Counted from the stretch's first letter, positions 16,223 through 26,000 are shown. The stretch is 54,423 nucleotides of DNA from Oscillospiraceae bacterium (GCA_021769725.1 JAETSI010000025.1:1-54423); one strand, 5' to 3'. Notes: a model not told the origin generated them from the letters alone. Translations and numbers: made by a program.

Positions 16223-17845
16223 TTATTCAATTTCTGCTTTGACCTCATATCCACCTTTGAAAATAACCAATATTTCAGTTTTACTAAGAACTTTTACGCA
16301 CTCGATCAGTTTTCGTATAAGCACATTATCGAACGTTTCCAGCTCGAATTTCTCATGCTCTATCATATCCATAATTTTATCCAGCTTGGCTTGAGTTTCA
16401 GCGGAAGTTTTATTCTGTGATTTCAGCATCGTAAGTCGTTCGCTTAGCTGATGTTCTTCTTGGTATAACTTTGCAAATCCGCTGTCAAGCTTGTCCTCGT
16501 CGCAGCCGCCCGAAGCTATCAATCCGACTAAATCGTTTCTCGCTTGGTCGATCTCGTTTAATCTTTTTTCTACAGAGAGGATTTCTTCCTGTCCCTGACA
16601 TTCGAGAACCGAACCGATATTAGATTTGAGAATCCTTGCAATGTCATTACGGCATGAATAATAGTTGTTAATAGCATGGATTATAGCCTTGTGAAGCTGT
16701 TCCTCCTTTATCGTGGGAGAGTCGGGACAATACTTCTTTCCATGCTCCAATCGACTGATACACCGCCATACAATTTGCTTTTTGCCTCTTGCTGCCCATG
16801 TAGTCCTGCGATACGGTGTGCCGCATTTTCCGCAGATAAGCAATTCGGTAAGAGCGTACTTCCCGCTGTATTTTCCTTGTTCCGTGACTGTTTTATCCGA
16901 AATCTTTCGTTTGGAACCCCGCCTTGCAAGCTCCTGCTGAACTCGATTGTAAGTGTCACGATCAACTATCGGATCATGGTGGTTAGTAACCAGATACATC
17001 GGACGCTCGCCGTGATTCTTTATAACCTTGTGAGTGATACAATCGGAAGTAAAAGTCTTTTGCAGGAGTGTATCGCCTACATATTTTTCATTTTTCAGAA
17101 TACTTTGTATATGCGACACATTCCAGATTTTCTTACCTGTGGAAGTTAGAAACTCCTGGCTTTCAAGGACTTTTTTAATATTACTCAAACTGTATCCGTC
17201 AAGGAACAGCGTGTAGATCAGTCTTACGATCTCCGCTTCTTTGGGAACTATTTCAGGCTTACCGTCCGCACTCTTTTTGTAGCCAAGCAGATATTTATAC
17301 TGGAATGATACCTTGCCCTCACGGTAGGCTTTTTCTTTACCCCAGCTTACATTTTTACTTATTGACTCTGATTCTGCCTGAGCGAATGAGCCGTACAAGG
17401 AAATCATAAATTCGCTTGTCATAGTAAGCGTATTGATATTCTCTTTTTCAAAAATAACTCCGATTCCCAAGTCTTTAAGCTGTCTTACATATTCAAGGCA
17501 ATCCACGGTATTTCTTGCGAAGCGGCTTATGGATTTTGTGATCACAAGGTCGATTTTCTTGTTTCTGCACATACGAATCATGCGGTTGAATTCTGTGCGC
17601 TTTTTTGTCTGAGTTCCGCTGATACCTTCGTCTGCAAAAATTCCGGCAAGCGTCCATTCTTTCTTTTTGTTTATAAGATCGGTGTAATATGCGATCTGAA
17701 CCTGATAGCTGTTCTGCTGTTCCTCCTGCTCGGTTGACACTCGACAGTAAGCGGCAACCCTTAGTTGATGATATTTATCACGATTATCAGCTATCTGCAT
17801 TTTCGCAGGAATTATCGTTACATTCAACGCTGTACTCATTTTCAT
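16223..17845 (-). CDS. Large serine recombinase (site-specific)
   Basis: 540 residues, from ATG 17845 or 17839 (AGAGG lies 4 or 10 nt upstream). The N-terminal resolvase domain has 'VAAYCRVSTEQEEQQ' with the catalytic Ser, 'FADEGISGTQTKKR', 'SISRFARN' and 'FEKENINT'. Residues ~200-290 are the Recombinase domain, then a zinc-ribbon with CxxC pairs ('ICGKCGTPYRR', 'WRCISR'), then a long coiled coil. Enzymes of this type cut and rejoin att sites of integrative elements. The start overlaps the preceding catalytic-less gene by 59 nt, indicating coupling. Probably the integrase/excisionase enzyme of this element together with 19467..21002. Confidence 0.95.
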   Translation of the reverse strand: MKMSTALNVTIIPAKMQIADNRDKYHQLRVAAYCRVSTEQEEQQNSYQVQIAYYTDLINKKKEWTLAGIFADEGISGTQTKKRTEFNRMIRMCRNKKIDLVITKSISRFARNTVDCLEYVRQLKDLGIGVIFEKENINTLTMTSEFMISLYGSFAQAESESISKNVSWGKEKAYREGKVSFQYKYLLGYKKSADGKPEIVPKEAEIVRLIYTLFLDGYSLSNIKKVLESQEFLTSTGKKIWNVSHIQSILKNEKYVGDTLLQKTFTSDCITHKVIKNHGERPMYLVTNHHDPIVDRDTYNRVQQELARRGSKRKISDKTVTEQGKYSGKYALTELLICGKCGTPYRRTTWAARGKKQIVWRCISRLEHGKKYCPDSPTIKEEQLHKAIIHAINNYYSCRNDIARILKSNIGSVLECQGQEEILSVEKRLNEIDQARNDLVGLIASGGCDEDKLDSGFAKLYQEEHQLSERLTMLKSQNKTSAETQAKLDKIMDMIEHEKFELETFDNVLIRKLIECVKVLSKTEILVIFKGGYEVKAEIE

Positions 17846-18716
17846 TCATCCTCTCTGTAGTATTTTTTATGGTCACTCCGTTGATAAACTCAACCTCTAT
17901 GATGCAAAAATGGCTTATCCAAATTCGTGCAACACACGCTTTGAATAAGCCAATATCGAGCGTATTTAATTGTTCGTGACCTTTAAGCAATTCCTTGATC
18001 TCGTTTGTTTTCTGCGGACTGTCATTGTAAGTGCAGCAGTCGTATTTCATTTCTGCAAGCTTGAAAATTTCGGCTTTTATTCTGTCAAAATCCACTTGCG
18101 GAGAATCGATCATACGGTTGATTTCATTCTGCTGCCTAACAATATCGGCTGTAGGAGAATATGTGCTTATCTCGCCGCCGGATTCCAACAAACTCGGATT
18201 AACTATTGCAGAGTTTAGAACATTAAGCACTGCTCCGATTATCATTTGATCTGTCATCCTATATTCAAACTTGTAACAATCGGGATTTCTGCAATCCCAA
18301 TGCTCATACTTTGAATTGCCTCCGATTCTTGAAAGTCTGTGACCGCACTCGGTACAGTATATAACCTTTCTGATTTCCTGCAAATCTTCTGAAATCAAAT
18401 TAAGTGTGGTTGCTTTCCGCATCCGCTTTTCATTTGCTCGTCTGAAAATATCTTCATCAATTATCTGCGGATATTTGTCTGTACCCAGGTACTTCTCATT
18501 TTCGATTATCCGCTTGACCATGTTCTTGTTCCAATGTTCTGAATCTTCGGAATATCGTATTTCCTCAGATTCCATCTGCTTTGCGATTTGCAGTAAGCTG
18601 CTGCCGTTCAGATATTCACTGAAAATTGTTGACACTGCATAAATCTCTTTCGGTTCGGTAGTTATTTCGCCGTTTTTCATGCAGTAGCCAAACGGGATTG
18701 TACGATTCTTTGCCAT
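17787..18716 (-). CDS. Recombinase-like protein without catalytic domain
   Basis: 309 residues from ATG 18716 with AAAGGAGG 8 nt upstream. It begins directly in the Recombinase domain ('TIPFGYCMKNGEITTEP', 'NEKYLGTDKYPQIID') and has a zinc-ribbon ('YCTECGHRL', 'WDCRNPDCYKFEY') and a coiled coil. The ~150-residue resolvase domain with the catalytic serine is absent. The clean start and ribosome site argue for a real product rather than a broken gene. Such short proteins accompany pairs of full recombinases in Clostridia-type elements and may serve as DNA-binding helpers or directionality factors (inference). It overlaps the next recombinase gene. Confidence 0.85.
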   Translation of the reverse strand: MAKNRTIPFGYCMKNGEITTEPKEIYAVSTIFSEYLNGSSLLQIAKQMESEEIRYSEDSEHWNKNMVKRIIENEKYLGTDKYPQIIDEDIFRRANEKRMRKATTLNLISEDLQEIRKVIYCTECGHRLSRIGGNSKYEHWDCRNPDCYKFEYRMTDQMIIGAVLNVLNSAIVNPSLLESGGEISTYSPTADIVRQQNEINRMIDSPQVDFDRIKAEIFKLAEMKYDCCTYNDSPQKTNEIKELLKGHEQLNTLDIGLFKACVARIWISHFCIIEVEFINGVTIKNTTERMNENEYSVECNDNSCENADS

Positions 18717-18784
18717 GACGTTGCCTCCTTTCAGACTACAAGAATATCACATTTTTCCCTGAAAAGCTATTACCAATAGCAACA

Positions 18785-18819
18785 AAAAAATGCCTTGCAA
18801 TTTTACCTGCAAAGCATTT
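18785..18819 (-). terminator. Terminator of the toxin-antitoxin operon
   Basis: Stem AATGCTTTGCA / TTGCAAGGCATT, followed by TTTTTTTG on the minus strand, 9 nt after the toxin stop codon. Confidence 0.8.
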
Positions 18820-18827
18820 AGATTCAG

Positions 18828-19136
18828 TTATAACAACTTTTCATAATCTCGTCCGGAATACACAACTCTCGCTATCGTTACAAGCTTTTTATCTTCGTCT
18901 ATCCAGTAAAACATAATATAATTATGAACTATAAGCTTACGATACTCATGCTTCAAAGGCTTGACCGGAATATACATCGGACACTTATACGGCATATTTG
19001 CCAAATCTTCGGCAGATTCAACCATTTTCTCCGCAAGTCTTTCAGCGGCATCCGGATTTGCAAGCTTTACGCCAATATATTTTGCAATATCGACCATATC
19101 GCGTCTGGCAATCGGTAAATATTCAATCGTATACAT
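18828..19136 (-). CDS. RelE/ParE-family toxin
   Basis: 102 residues. 'MYTIEYLPIARRDMVDIAKYI' (first 15-20 residues), 'LANMPYKCPMYIP', 'YRKLIVHNYIMFYWID' and 'VTIARVVYSGRDYEKLL' match the RelE/ParE fold (plasmid stabilisation system). The ATG at 19136 overlaps the antitoxin stop by one base. RelE members cleave mRNA on ribosomes and ParE members poison gyrase; this sequence resembles the ParE-like branch more, but the target is not certain. The pair sits between recombinase genes and probably stabilises the element. Confidence 0.9.
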   Translation of the reverse strand: MYTIEYLPIARRDMVDIAKYIGVKLANPDAAERLAEKMVESAEDLANMPYKCPMYIPVKPLKHEYRKLIVHNYIMFYWIDEDKKLVTIARVVYSGRDYEKLL

Positions 19137-19411
19137 TATTCTCCTCTCGCCGCCGCTTTCATTGCGCTGAGAACATCCTTTGAAGAAAAACGTTCTCCGG
19201 TTTCCTCGGCTTCTCTTTCAGCTTCTGCAAGCTTGAAATACACGTCGCTTTCAAACTGCATTTTCTCAAAAGCCTCCATACTCATGACAACCATATCACC
19301 GTAACCGTTTTTGGTAAGGAAAACGGGTTGTGCTGTTTCATGAACGGTTTTTGAAATATCCGCAAAATTGTTTCTTAAATCCGAAACGGGTCTTATCATA
19401 TTCATGTCCAT
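19136..19411 (-). CDS. Phd/YefM-family antitoxin
   Basis: About 91 residues from the ATG at 19411 (MDMNMIRPVSDLRNN). This ATG is 8 nt from GGAGG, while ATG 19417 is only 2 nt away. The N-terminal 'PVSDLRNNFADI' and 'PVFLTKNGYGDMVVMS' blocks are the DNA-binding fold of Phd/YefM antitoxins; the C-terminal helix binds the toxin. Antitoxins of this type repress their own promoter, here at 19432..19460. Confidence 0.92.
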   Translation of the reverse strand: MDMNMIRPVSDLRNNFADISKTVHETAQPVFLTKNGYGDMVVMSMEAFEKMQFESDVYFKLAEAEREAEETGERFSSKDVLSAMKAAARGE

Positions 19412-19431
19412 GATCATCGCCTCCTAAATAT

Positions 19432-19460
19432 ATTTTATCATAATTATGCTAAATTGTCAA
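19432..19460 (-). promoter_or_regulatory. Promoter of the toxin-antitoxin operon
   Basis: TTGACA - 17 nt - TAAAAT on the minus strand, ending about 10 nt before the AGGAGG site. A perfect -35 box and near-perfect -10 box. The spacer contains the palindrome-like ATAATTAT, a possible operator. Confidence 0.88.
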
Positions 19461-19466
19461 TGCGTT

Positions 19467-21002
19467 TTATATATTTTCTTTAAACTTTAATCCGCCGATC
19501 AAATGAAACTCCAACTCATGTTGATCTATAACCACAATCTTCTCAACTATACTCTCAAATGCCGATTCTTCAAACTCTGCCATAGGATTTTCCCTCTTTT
19601 CAAAGAAATCAATTAGCATATCTATCTGATCAAGGGTGTCATTCTCGTCATCGAAGTGTGTGAGCTTTTTTAGCTCCGATTGAAAATTATTGATTTTAGC
19701 CGTTAGCTCCGTAGTCTGCTCAATGTATTTAGCCTCGTCAAGAAATCCCTTTGTTTTCAGTCTTGCAAGTACATGAGTTTGTTCCCGAAGCTTAGCGATT
19801 TCTTTGTGGATATCCATTACCTGAGTTTTGCCGCTGAACTTTTTCAGCTTTAGATCCTGCAATGCTGTTTGAAATGGTATAAGGACAGTTTTATAATTGT
19901 ACCACAGCTTATTGCACAATCTGACAAACGCCGAATATATCTCATTTTCAGGTATATTTCCGTTTTCACAGTTCGATGCTTTAACGTCATGTTTTCGGCA
20001 AACCCAATATACACTGTTTTTTCGACTTTTGCGCTTATATGTCGCTCCGCATTTACCGCAGTAAATTTTTCCGGACAATGCATATTCATTGCTTACAAAA
20101 TCCCTATGCCGGGATAAAAGCAACGTCTGCACCATATAAAAAACATCCTTATCAACAATAGGCGGATTTACATTTTGGGCATAGTATTTCTGTTTTTCTC
20201 CGTAGTTCCTTTTCTTAATATGAGGAAGGCTCTCAGTTACATAGCTTTGCTGATATACTGCATTTCCTATATACCTTTCATTTTTCAGCACATATTTCAC
20301 ATTATCTGCTTTCCACAAAACCGACTGTTTGCTGCTTGGTATATTCATGCTGTTAAGCTTTTCTGCAATTGCCTGGAAACCGTATCCGTTTACATACCAT
20401 TCAAACATTTGGCGAACGATAGCAGCCTGATTTTCATCAACATCCAAATCACCGTTTGCCTTTTTAAATCCAAATGGCGGAGTTGCATTTTTATACGTCC
20501 CATTTTGCATACGCTTTTGAACAGACCACCGCATATTCTGTGAAATCGAAGTGGATTCCTCCTGCGCCAGACCGCCCATGATAGTTATCATCATTTCATC
20601 GGTCATATTCGCAGTATCGATATTCTCTTTTTCAAAAAATATTGTAATTCCAAGCGATTTAAGTTCTCTGACATTTTTAAGACAGTCCTTGGTATTTCGG
20701 GCAAATCGGCTTATTGATTTAGTGTAAATCCTATCGATCTTACCTTTTCGACAGTCCTTTATCATCCGCTGAAACTCGTCACGCTTATCCTCACGGGTTC
20801 CTGTGATACCCTCGTCGGCATATATGTCAATGAGTTCTTCAGTTTTCGAATTCTCAAAGACCTGGCTGTAGTACCTTGTCTGTGCCATAAAGGAATTGAG
20901 CTGATCCTCAGAATCGCTTGATACTCGACAATAGGCGGCACAACGGATTTTTTTATTTTGTTCTTCGGTGATTGTCGGCTGTATCACCGTTACTGTCGGC
21001 AT
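19467..21002 (-). CDS. Large serine recombinase (site-specific)
   Basis: 511 residues from ATG 21002 with AAAGGAG 9 nt upstream. Catalytic domain: 'CAAYCRVSSDSEDQLNSF', 'YADEGITGTREDKRDEFQ', 'SISRFARNTKDCL' and 'FEKENIDTANMTDEMM'. It is followed by a Recombinase domain ('PPFGFKKANGDLDV', 'NERYIGNAVYQQS'), a zinc-ribbon ('YCGKCGATYKRK', 'WVCRKHD') and a coiled coil. It is a diverged paralogue of 16223..17845. Two full recombinases plus one catalytic-less form at one end of an element suggest that excision and integration need several subunits. Confidence 0.95.
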   Translation of the reverse strand: MPTVTVIQPTITEEQNKKIRCAAYCRVSSDSEDQLNSFMAQTRYYSQVFENSKTEELIDIYADEGITGTREDKRDEFQRMIKDCRKGKIDRIYTKSISRFARNTKDCLKNVRELKSLGITIFFEKENIDTANMTDEMMITIMGGLAQEESTSISQNMRWSVQKRMQNGTYKNATPPFGFKKANGDLDVDENQAAIVRQMFEWYVNGYGFQAIAEKLNSMNIPSSKQSVLWKADNVKYVLKNERYIGNAVYQQSYVTESLPHIKKRNYGEKQKYYAQNVNPPIVDKDVFYMVQTLLLSRHRDFVSNEYALSGKIYCGKCGATYKRKSRKNSVYWVCRKHDVKASNCENGNIPENEIYSAFVRLCNKLWYNYKTVLIPFQTALQDLKLKKFSGKTQVMDIHKEIAKLREQTHVLARLKTKGFLDEAKYIEQTTELTAKINNFQSELKKLTHFDDENDTLDQIDMLIDFFEKRENPMAEFEESAFESIVEKIVVIDQHELEFHLIGGLKFKENI

Positions 21003-21074
21003 ATTCTCACTCTCCTTTCAACCAACAAGGATACCACAAATTTTTCTGAAATGGTATCACCAAACCCAATAAAT

Positions 21075-21194
21075 TTATTCTTCCGAACCTGTGTAGTTTT
21101 CACGTTTGTCTGCTTGTCCGGCTGCTGTGCAGAGAGCCATTGTAAATACTCCGGCTGTACCGCCTATGATTAATCCGATAATAAATCCTAACAT
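21075..21194 (-). CDS. DUF3789-like single-pass membrane micro-protein
   Basis: 39 residues from ATG 21194 with GGGAGGATAA upstream. The N-terminal half is one hydrophobic, glycine-rich helix (MLGFIIGLIIGGTAGVFTM), followed by a short polar tail. The pattern matches the tiny DUF3789 proteins found in Clostridia-type conjugative elements, whose function is unknown. It starts 9 nt after the stop of 21204..21362 and closes the MazF operon. Confidence 0.75.
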   Translation of the reverse strand: MLGFIIGLIIGGTAGVFTMALCTAAGQADKRENYTGSEE

Positions 21195-21203
21195 TTATCC
21201 TCC

Positions 21204-21362
21204 CTAAGCTGCGTCTTTTGACGATGCAAATTCTTTGTAAATATCTTCTGTATTTCTGCTGTTGAAATTCTGTTTTTCGGCAGTTTCAAGAATTTTGTCA
21301 AGCTTATCCGCAAATGCTCTTGCCATAAAATCGTTATATTCTGCCTGTCCGAATTTAGTCAT
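21204..21362 (-). CDS. 52-residue hypothetical protein coupled to the MazF gene
   Basis: ATG 21362 lies inside the last codons of the MazF-type gene (8-nt overlap), so translation is probably coupled. The product (MTKFGQAEYNDFMARAFADK...) is predicted mostly helical and charged, with no membrane segment. It could be an antitoxin-like partner placed downstream of MazF, but no family is recognised. Confidence 0.6.
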   Translation of the reverse strand: MTKFGQAEYNDFMARAFADKLDKILETAEKQNFNSRNTEDIYKEFASSKDAA

Positions 21363-21702
21363 CAAAATCCACTCCTATACTTATTTTCATCGCTTTTTCT
21401 ACTTTTTCCATAAGTTCAAAATCAACTGAACCTACGTAACTTTTCAGTCGGTTTCTGTCTATCGTTCTTATCTGCTCCGCAAGAATAACCGAGTCTTTGG
21501 GCAATGCTTTTGAACCTCGGATATGAATATGAGTAGGCAGATAATGCTTTTTTGCCGTTGAAATCGGCAGAACTACCAGAGTAGGACTATACTTATTTCC
21601 CACATTATTCTGCACAATCAGCACAGGGCGGATACCGCCTTGTTCCGAACCGACAACGGGATTTAGGTCTGCATAAAAAATATCTCCTCGTTTAATCAGC
21701 AT
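21355..21702 (-). CDS. MazF/PemK-family toxin-like protein
   Basis: 115 residues from ATG 21702 behind AAGGTGA. 'IKRGDIFYADLNPVVGSEQGG' (motif start), 'IRPVLIVQNNVGNKYSPTLVV', 'PISTAKK', 'TH' and 'DSVILAEQIRTIDRNRL' match the MazF/PemK/Kid endoribonuclease fold (quoted pieces are consecutive blocks). The Arg and Thr residues that act in RNA cleavage appear present. No MazE-like antitoxin precedes it; instead there is a Cys-rich gene overlapping by 11 nt and a 52-residue gene after it. MazF-like proteins are frequent in such elements. Confidence 0.9.
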   Translation of the reverse strand: MLIKRGDIFYADLNPVVGSEQGGIRPVLIVQNNVGNKYSPTLVVLPISTAKKHYLPTHIHIRGSKALPKDSVILAEQIRTIDRNRLKSYVGSVDFELMEKVEKAMKISIGVDFDD

Positions 21703-21919
21703 TTTTGTTCACCTTTTTCTCTGGAGCTTCAAAGCCTTTCTTGTTTCTGACACAGTTATGAAACGGACAAAACAGTATGTCCGCATTTCTGTCATACCAC
21801 ACACATCCGCAGCATGGATGCTTGTCCGATAATCTGATTGTCGGAGTAGGAATATTGACTCCAAATTTATCATATTCAGATCGGAAATCCGATTTTTCAG
21901 GCTTATCTTTTTCGATCAT
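21692..21919 (-). CDS. Small Cys-rich protein upstream of MazF
   Basis: 75 residues from ATG 21919 with AGGAGG 7 nt upstream. Four cysteines in 'PCCGCVWYDRNADILFCPFHNC' style spacing (C-C-x-C ... C-x3-H-x-C; the quoted block ends at residue ~56) suggest a bound metal, probably zinc. The C-terminus is basic. It overlaps the MazF gene by 11 nt. The position is that of an antitoxin, so it may be a zinc-binding partner, but the family is not recognised. Confidence 0.65.
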   Translation of the reverse strand: MIEKDKPEKSDFRSEYDKFGVNIPTPTIRLSDKHPCCGCVWYDRNADILFCPFHNCVRNKKGFEAPEKKVNKNAD

Positions 21920-22415
21920 ATATCAGCCTCCTGACCTTTGAAATTTTATATGTAACAGGCGGTCTGCAAAAGTGTGCAAACCGCCTTTAATTCGTTTTGC
22001 CTTCGTCCGATTCATTTTGTTTCGGACGTTTTCCGTGATATTTATCCTCAATATCCGTCACGGCGGAACATCGGAAACGATGAACAGCTTATTCATCTCA
22101 TGGACATCTCATCCCTCTGAGGTTCTCTCAGAGCCGCCCCCATTGCTTGAGTCTGTGGCTGGGCGGAAGTATCATTATCCTCCTGCGTTTCATCGCCCTT
22201 CCGGAAAGCTGTTCCGGATTTTGAAGCTTCATATTTGTCGCTCGTTGTCGTGCAAAGCTAAGACTGTCATGGCGTATGGCTTCTCTGGCTGCCGAGATTT
22301 TATACCGGCCGCAGGATTGACGTATTCCCGATGCTGATATTCTGTTGTCAAGATGCTAAAGGGATTTGAATCGTTCTTTTTCCCTTTCACCCTGTAGCCG
22401 ATGAGAATGCCCTTT
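21920..22415. other. Intergenic region with decayed mobile-element sequence
   Basis: About 500 bp with no intact gene. A minus-strand frame ending at about 22096 reads '...TQAMGAALREPQRDEMSMR' and looks like the tail of a longer protein, but a stop lies ~60 codons before. Another short frame encodes '...TDIEDKYHGKRPKQNE'. A hairpin lies at 21958..21985 (GGCGGT... / ...ACCGCC). I interpret the region as scars of lost element genes, possibly around an older junction. Confidence 0.4.
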
Positions 22416-22856
22416 TTATGCGTTTGAAAATTGATTTCTTAAAATTTCAGCGATTTTATCAATTGCACGGGATATATTCGACTGATCTCTTAGCAAAATT
22501 GACGAAATTTCTTTTTGAGTGTACCCGTCAAATATGTACATCGTAAAAGCTTCACGCCAGATTTCAGGCAAGGACATGATTTGTGAATACACTTCCATAT
22601 CCTCAATTTCATTGATCCAACCGTAACGGTTGTGTGCCAAATAATCATCATAAATCATCAGCGTTCTGCTGTTCGAGTTATTAAACAATCCAACCGTTCT
22701 TTCACTGTAGCGCCGATCGGAATTAAATACTTCACGGTCGAATTCATAAATTTCCGCTATCTGTTTCTCAGTCATTCCTGCTTTTCTGTACTCCTCAGCA
22801 GTTTTCTGCCATTTCTCTTTGAATTTCTTTTCTTCTAAGCCATGATTATAGCTCAT
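22416..22856 (-). CDS. Sigma-70 region-4-like regulator of the mobile element
   Basis: 146 residues from ATG 22856 (MSYNHGLEEKKFKEKWQ), chosen for CGGAGG 7 nt upstream. The N-terminal part is charged and helical ('AGMTEKQIAEIYEFDREVF'). The C-terminus holds a helix-turn-helix of sigma region 4 type ('GYTQKEISSILLRDQSNISR'). Region 2 is missing, so it is not a full sigma factor. Proteins of this pattern are common beside recombinase genes in Clostridia-type integrative elements and probably regulate element genes. Confidence 0.8.
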   Translation of the reverse strand: MSYNHGLEEKKFKEKWQKTAEEYRKAGMTEKQIAEIYEFDREVFNSDRRYSERTVGLFNNSNSRTLMIYDDYLAHNRYGWINEIEDMEVYSQIMSLPEIWREAFTMYIFDGYTQKEISSILLRDQSNISRAIDKIAEILRNQFSNA

Positions 22857-22985
22857 ATTTTTACCTCCGTTTTGATTTTTTTCTTTTGAATCAAAACGAA
22901 GGCTACGGATATTTGGCAATTAAGCATTGCCATGTCTTAAAAATGAGCATAAAAACAGACCTTTCTGCTTTTAAAACAAAAAGGT

Positions 22986-23034
22986 CTAAAAAATTGGAGT
23001 ATAACTTTCGCTTTAAAAGCTTTTGTTATACTCC
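22986..23034 (-). terminator. Terminator of the secretion operon
   Basis: Perfect 10-bp stem GGAGTATAAC / GTTATACTCC with further pairing in the loop, followed on the minus strand by AATTTTTT. It lies 33 nt after the stop of the Ig-like surface protein. A second hairpin (GACCTTT...AAAGGTC) follows at ~22960-22985. Confidence 0.88.
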
Positions 23035-23066
23035 ATATCAAATTTATATTTATAAAAATTTTGTCT

Positions 23067-26000
23067 TTAACTATATCGTCTTTTTCTTACGAAATAGATT
23101 ATCAGAATAATTATTCCGATGAATATGACAGAGGCTATTATAATGATCCACAGCCAGAAATATCCGATATGGATATTGTCTGCTTCCTGAATACTGTACG
23201 TATTTCCGGCAACATCTTCAAGCGTAATTCCGACATTATGCCATCCGCTGTTAAGCGTAAACGACAGACTACCATCTGTTTCTGAGTAAATAAAATTAAT
23301 TTCCTTACCGTTATCATAGACTTTGCATTTTGTTTCATCAAGCAGTTCGCTTATATTCGTAAGAGTAATTGTACGTGAATCGTTTCCAAAGTACCAGTGC
23401 CATGATTTCAAATCAGTTGGAATATTACAGGAAGGCGGAATATTGTCAATATGCATCTTGCCCAGATCGATTCTTCCGTTTTCGTTTTTTACAGACAAAT
23501 ACAGCTCGGCGTCCGTATCATCCTGGAAGTTATCTTTGAAATAATCGGATTTTAAGGTATATCCGTAAACGTTGACTCCATACATACTGCTATCAATTTC
23601 AGCCGTCAGATCGGTATTTTTCTCGTCTCCGTTATAATCTCTCAGAACTATATCTATATCGGAATCATTCTTTGCAAGAACCACTATATCGATATCGCTG
23701 AAATTATCGGGACGTTTGCTTATAGGAGCTCCGTTTTCGTACTGGAACGAGTACCAGCCTGTTTTCTCAGCCGCATTGCTGTTTGAAATATATGCAAGAA
23801 CATCGCTTTCCACAATTCTCATATATGTATTTGAATTAAGAACGCTTTCGTTACCGGCTTTATCTACCGCTATCAGTTCCAATGCGTAAACTCCGTCTTT
23901 TGAAAAATCGGGCAAGGTGAATAAATTCTTCTCAAATATACCCAATTTATCTTTGTCGGAATCAAGATACACACCGACAGGCTTTACCTCCGAAAGCTCT
24001 CTGCCGTTTGTATATTCGGGCGTATAAACAGTGAGTACATACTTTATATAATCGAAATTTACATCTGTAAATTCCACTGTAGGAGCTGCCTCGTCTTTTC
24101 TCTCATACGGATATATGTCCAGAAATTCCACAGAATTTTTCTCATCAACAAAGTTTCCGTTTTTTGCCGACACAATAGGGATAGTTGTATCAATCTCAAA
24201 AATCTCTGAACTTCTGTAATCGGAAGTATTTCCCGAAGGATCTGACGGAGATATTTCAATACGGTATATGGCGTCATTGTCAAATTTGATTGAAAGCGTA
24301 TGCGTATCATTATCGTCCGACCAATCTGCCATGCTTACCATAGAATATGTAACATCGGTAAGATCGTTCTCAGTATGCTCTGTTCCTGCATCTTTTTTCA
24401 ATATTTTCAGCCCGACAAGATTCGGATCAAAGTTATGCTCGGTGATTTTAATGACCGCAGTATTCTCCGTATTTAAATAATTGTCCGTATCACGACTTAC
24501 AAAATCGCTGAAATTTTCTTCAACTACAGGCGGAGTTTCGTCAACATAAAATCTTCTTACTTTCTCATAATCAAGATTCACCTCTGCCGAATGACCTCCA
24601 AGATCGGTACCTCTGATATCAAAAGTGTAATCTCCTTCGCTGAAAGTAACAACGGCTCTGTGTTCCGTTGCGGACAGATCCTGAAAGCTGATATTCGGAA
24701 TATTTCCGTTGTAAGCATTTTCAATTGAAGCTTGAATCAATCCTGCATCAAAGTTTCTTTCGATCACGTCGATCGTTATTACCGCCCTGTTTCCGGAATT
24801 ATAATAAATCGTATTGTTGATTCCGCTGTTGATATCCACATTTATAATCGGAGCTGTTTTGTCGATAGTGAACGTTTCACTTTGAACAATTTCATTGACG
24901 TTGCCCGAATTATCCGTTGCGTCGAAAACCAATGTGATATCGTTATTGTCCTTATCAAAAATAAATGTTTTAGTGATCTCTGTTACAAGATTTACGTCTT
25001 TATTTACTATGACCCAGCCGTCGCCTATCTCGGAATCGATCTCAACGCTTGTCCCATCGATTTCAAGAGCTCTTCTCTCAAATCCGTCGCTTTCGGACGT
25101 CTGATAATAACCGATTTCTCTGATACCCGATTTTGTGTCGGTTATTGTTACCGTTACGGCTATATCATCAGTAAAGAGCTTGTTTCCGTTTGCGTCGCCG
25201 TACCTGCTGTCGCCGATTCCGGAAATATTTATTTCAGGGGGAATATCGTCGGCAACAAAGGCTTTGGGGGTTTCTTCATCGGAATAATTTCCGACATTAT
25301 CGGATGCCTTAACAAAGATCTGACCCTTGAATCCCGCAGGAATATCAATAGGAGCTATGCCGTCGAATATAACTGTTTCTCCTGTTTTTTCTTCTTTCAG
25401 TTCTCCGTCATCATAAGAAACAAGACGGTATTCTGCTTTGTTGAGTCCGGAAGAAGGCGCACTATCGGAAATATGGATATTCGCAATGAAATCTTTTTTG
25501 AAATAGAATCCGTACTCAAGATATTCGATATATTCGGAAGTTTCACTGATATTATCGGAGGTTTCGGGAAGAAATTCAAAGCGGTCTACGTTTGGAGATA
25601 TTTTGTCAATATAGTAAGTAAGGCTTTCTTTTGAATTCACATTTCCCGCATTGTCTGTCACTTCTACAGTAACCGTATGTTTTCCGTCCTCCGGTTCGCC
25701 TGCAATTCCGGTAAAATAATCGGTATCAAAAGTATAGATATGTCTTTCATTATCTCTTTCCTTTGCTGTCTCGGTTGTCGATATCTTAGGAATGACAACA
25801 CCGTTTTTATCGGCAGTCACATCGATTCCGTTGATCTTTATATCTGCATTACGAATTCCCGAATCCTTATCATAAACAGATATGCTGATGTCCTTATTGG
25901 AGTTAAACCATATTTGCTCATCGGTTCGCACTATTCCATCACCTTTTGGGTTGTTGATGTTAACTTCCGGTTCTATGGTTTCGATCATAGCAAATACATT

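Noticed and set aside
21958..21985. Hairpin GGCGGT...ACCGCC as a terminator
   Set aside because: No clear T-run on the minus strand and only a weak one on the plus strand, so the direction and role are uncertain.
21972..22337. Plus-strand frame of ~120 codons
   Set aside because: No ribosome site, atypical composition, and opposite to the protein-like scraps on the minus strand.
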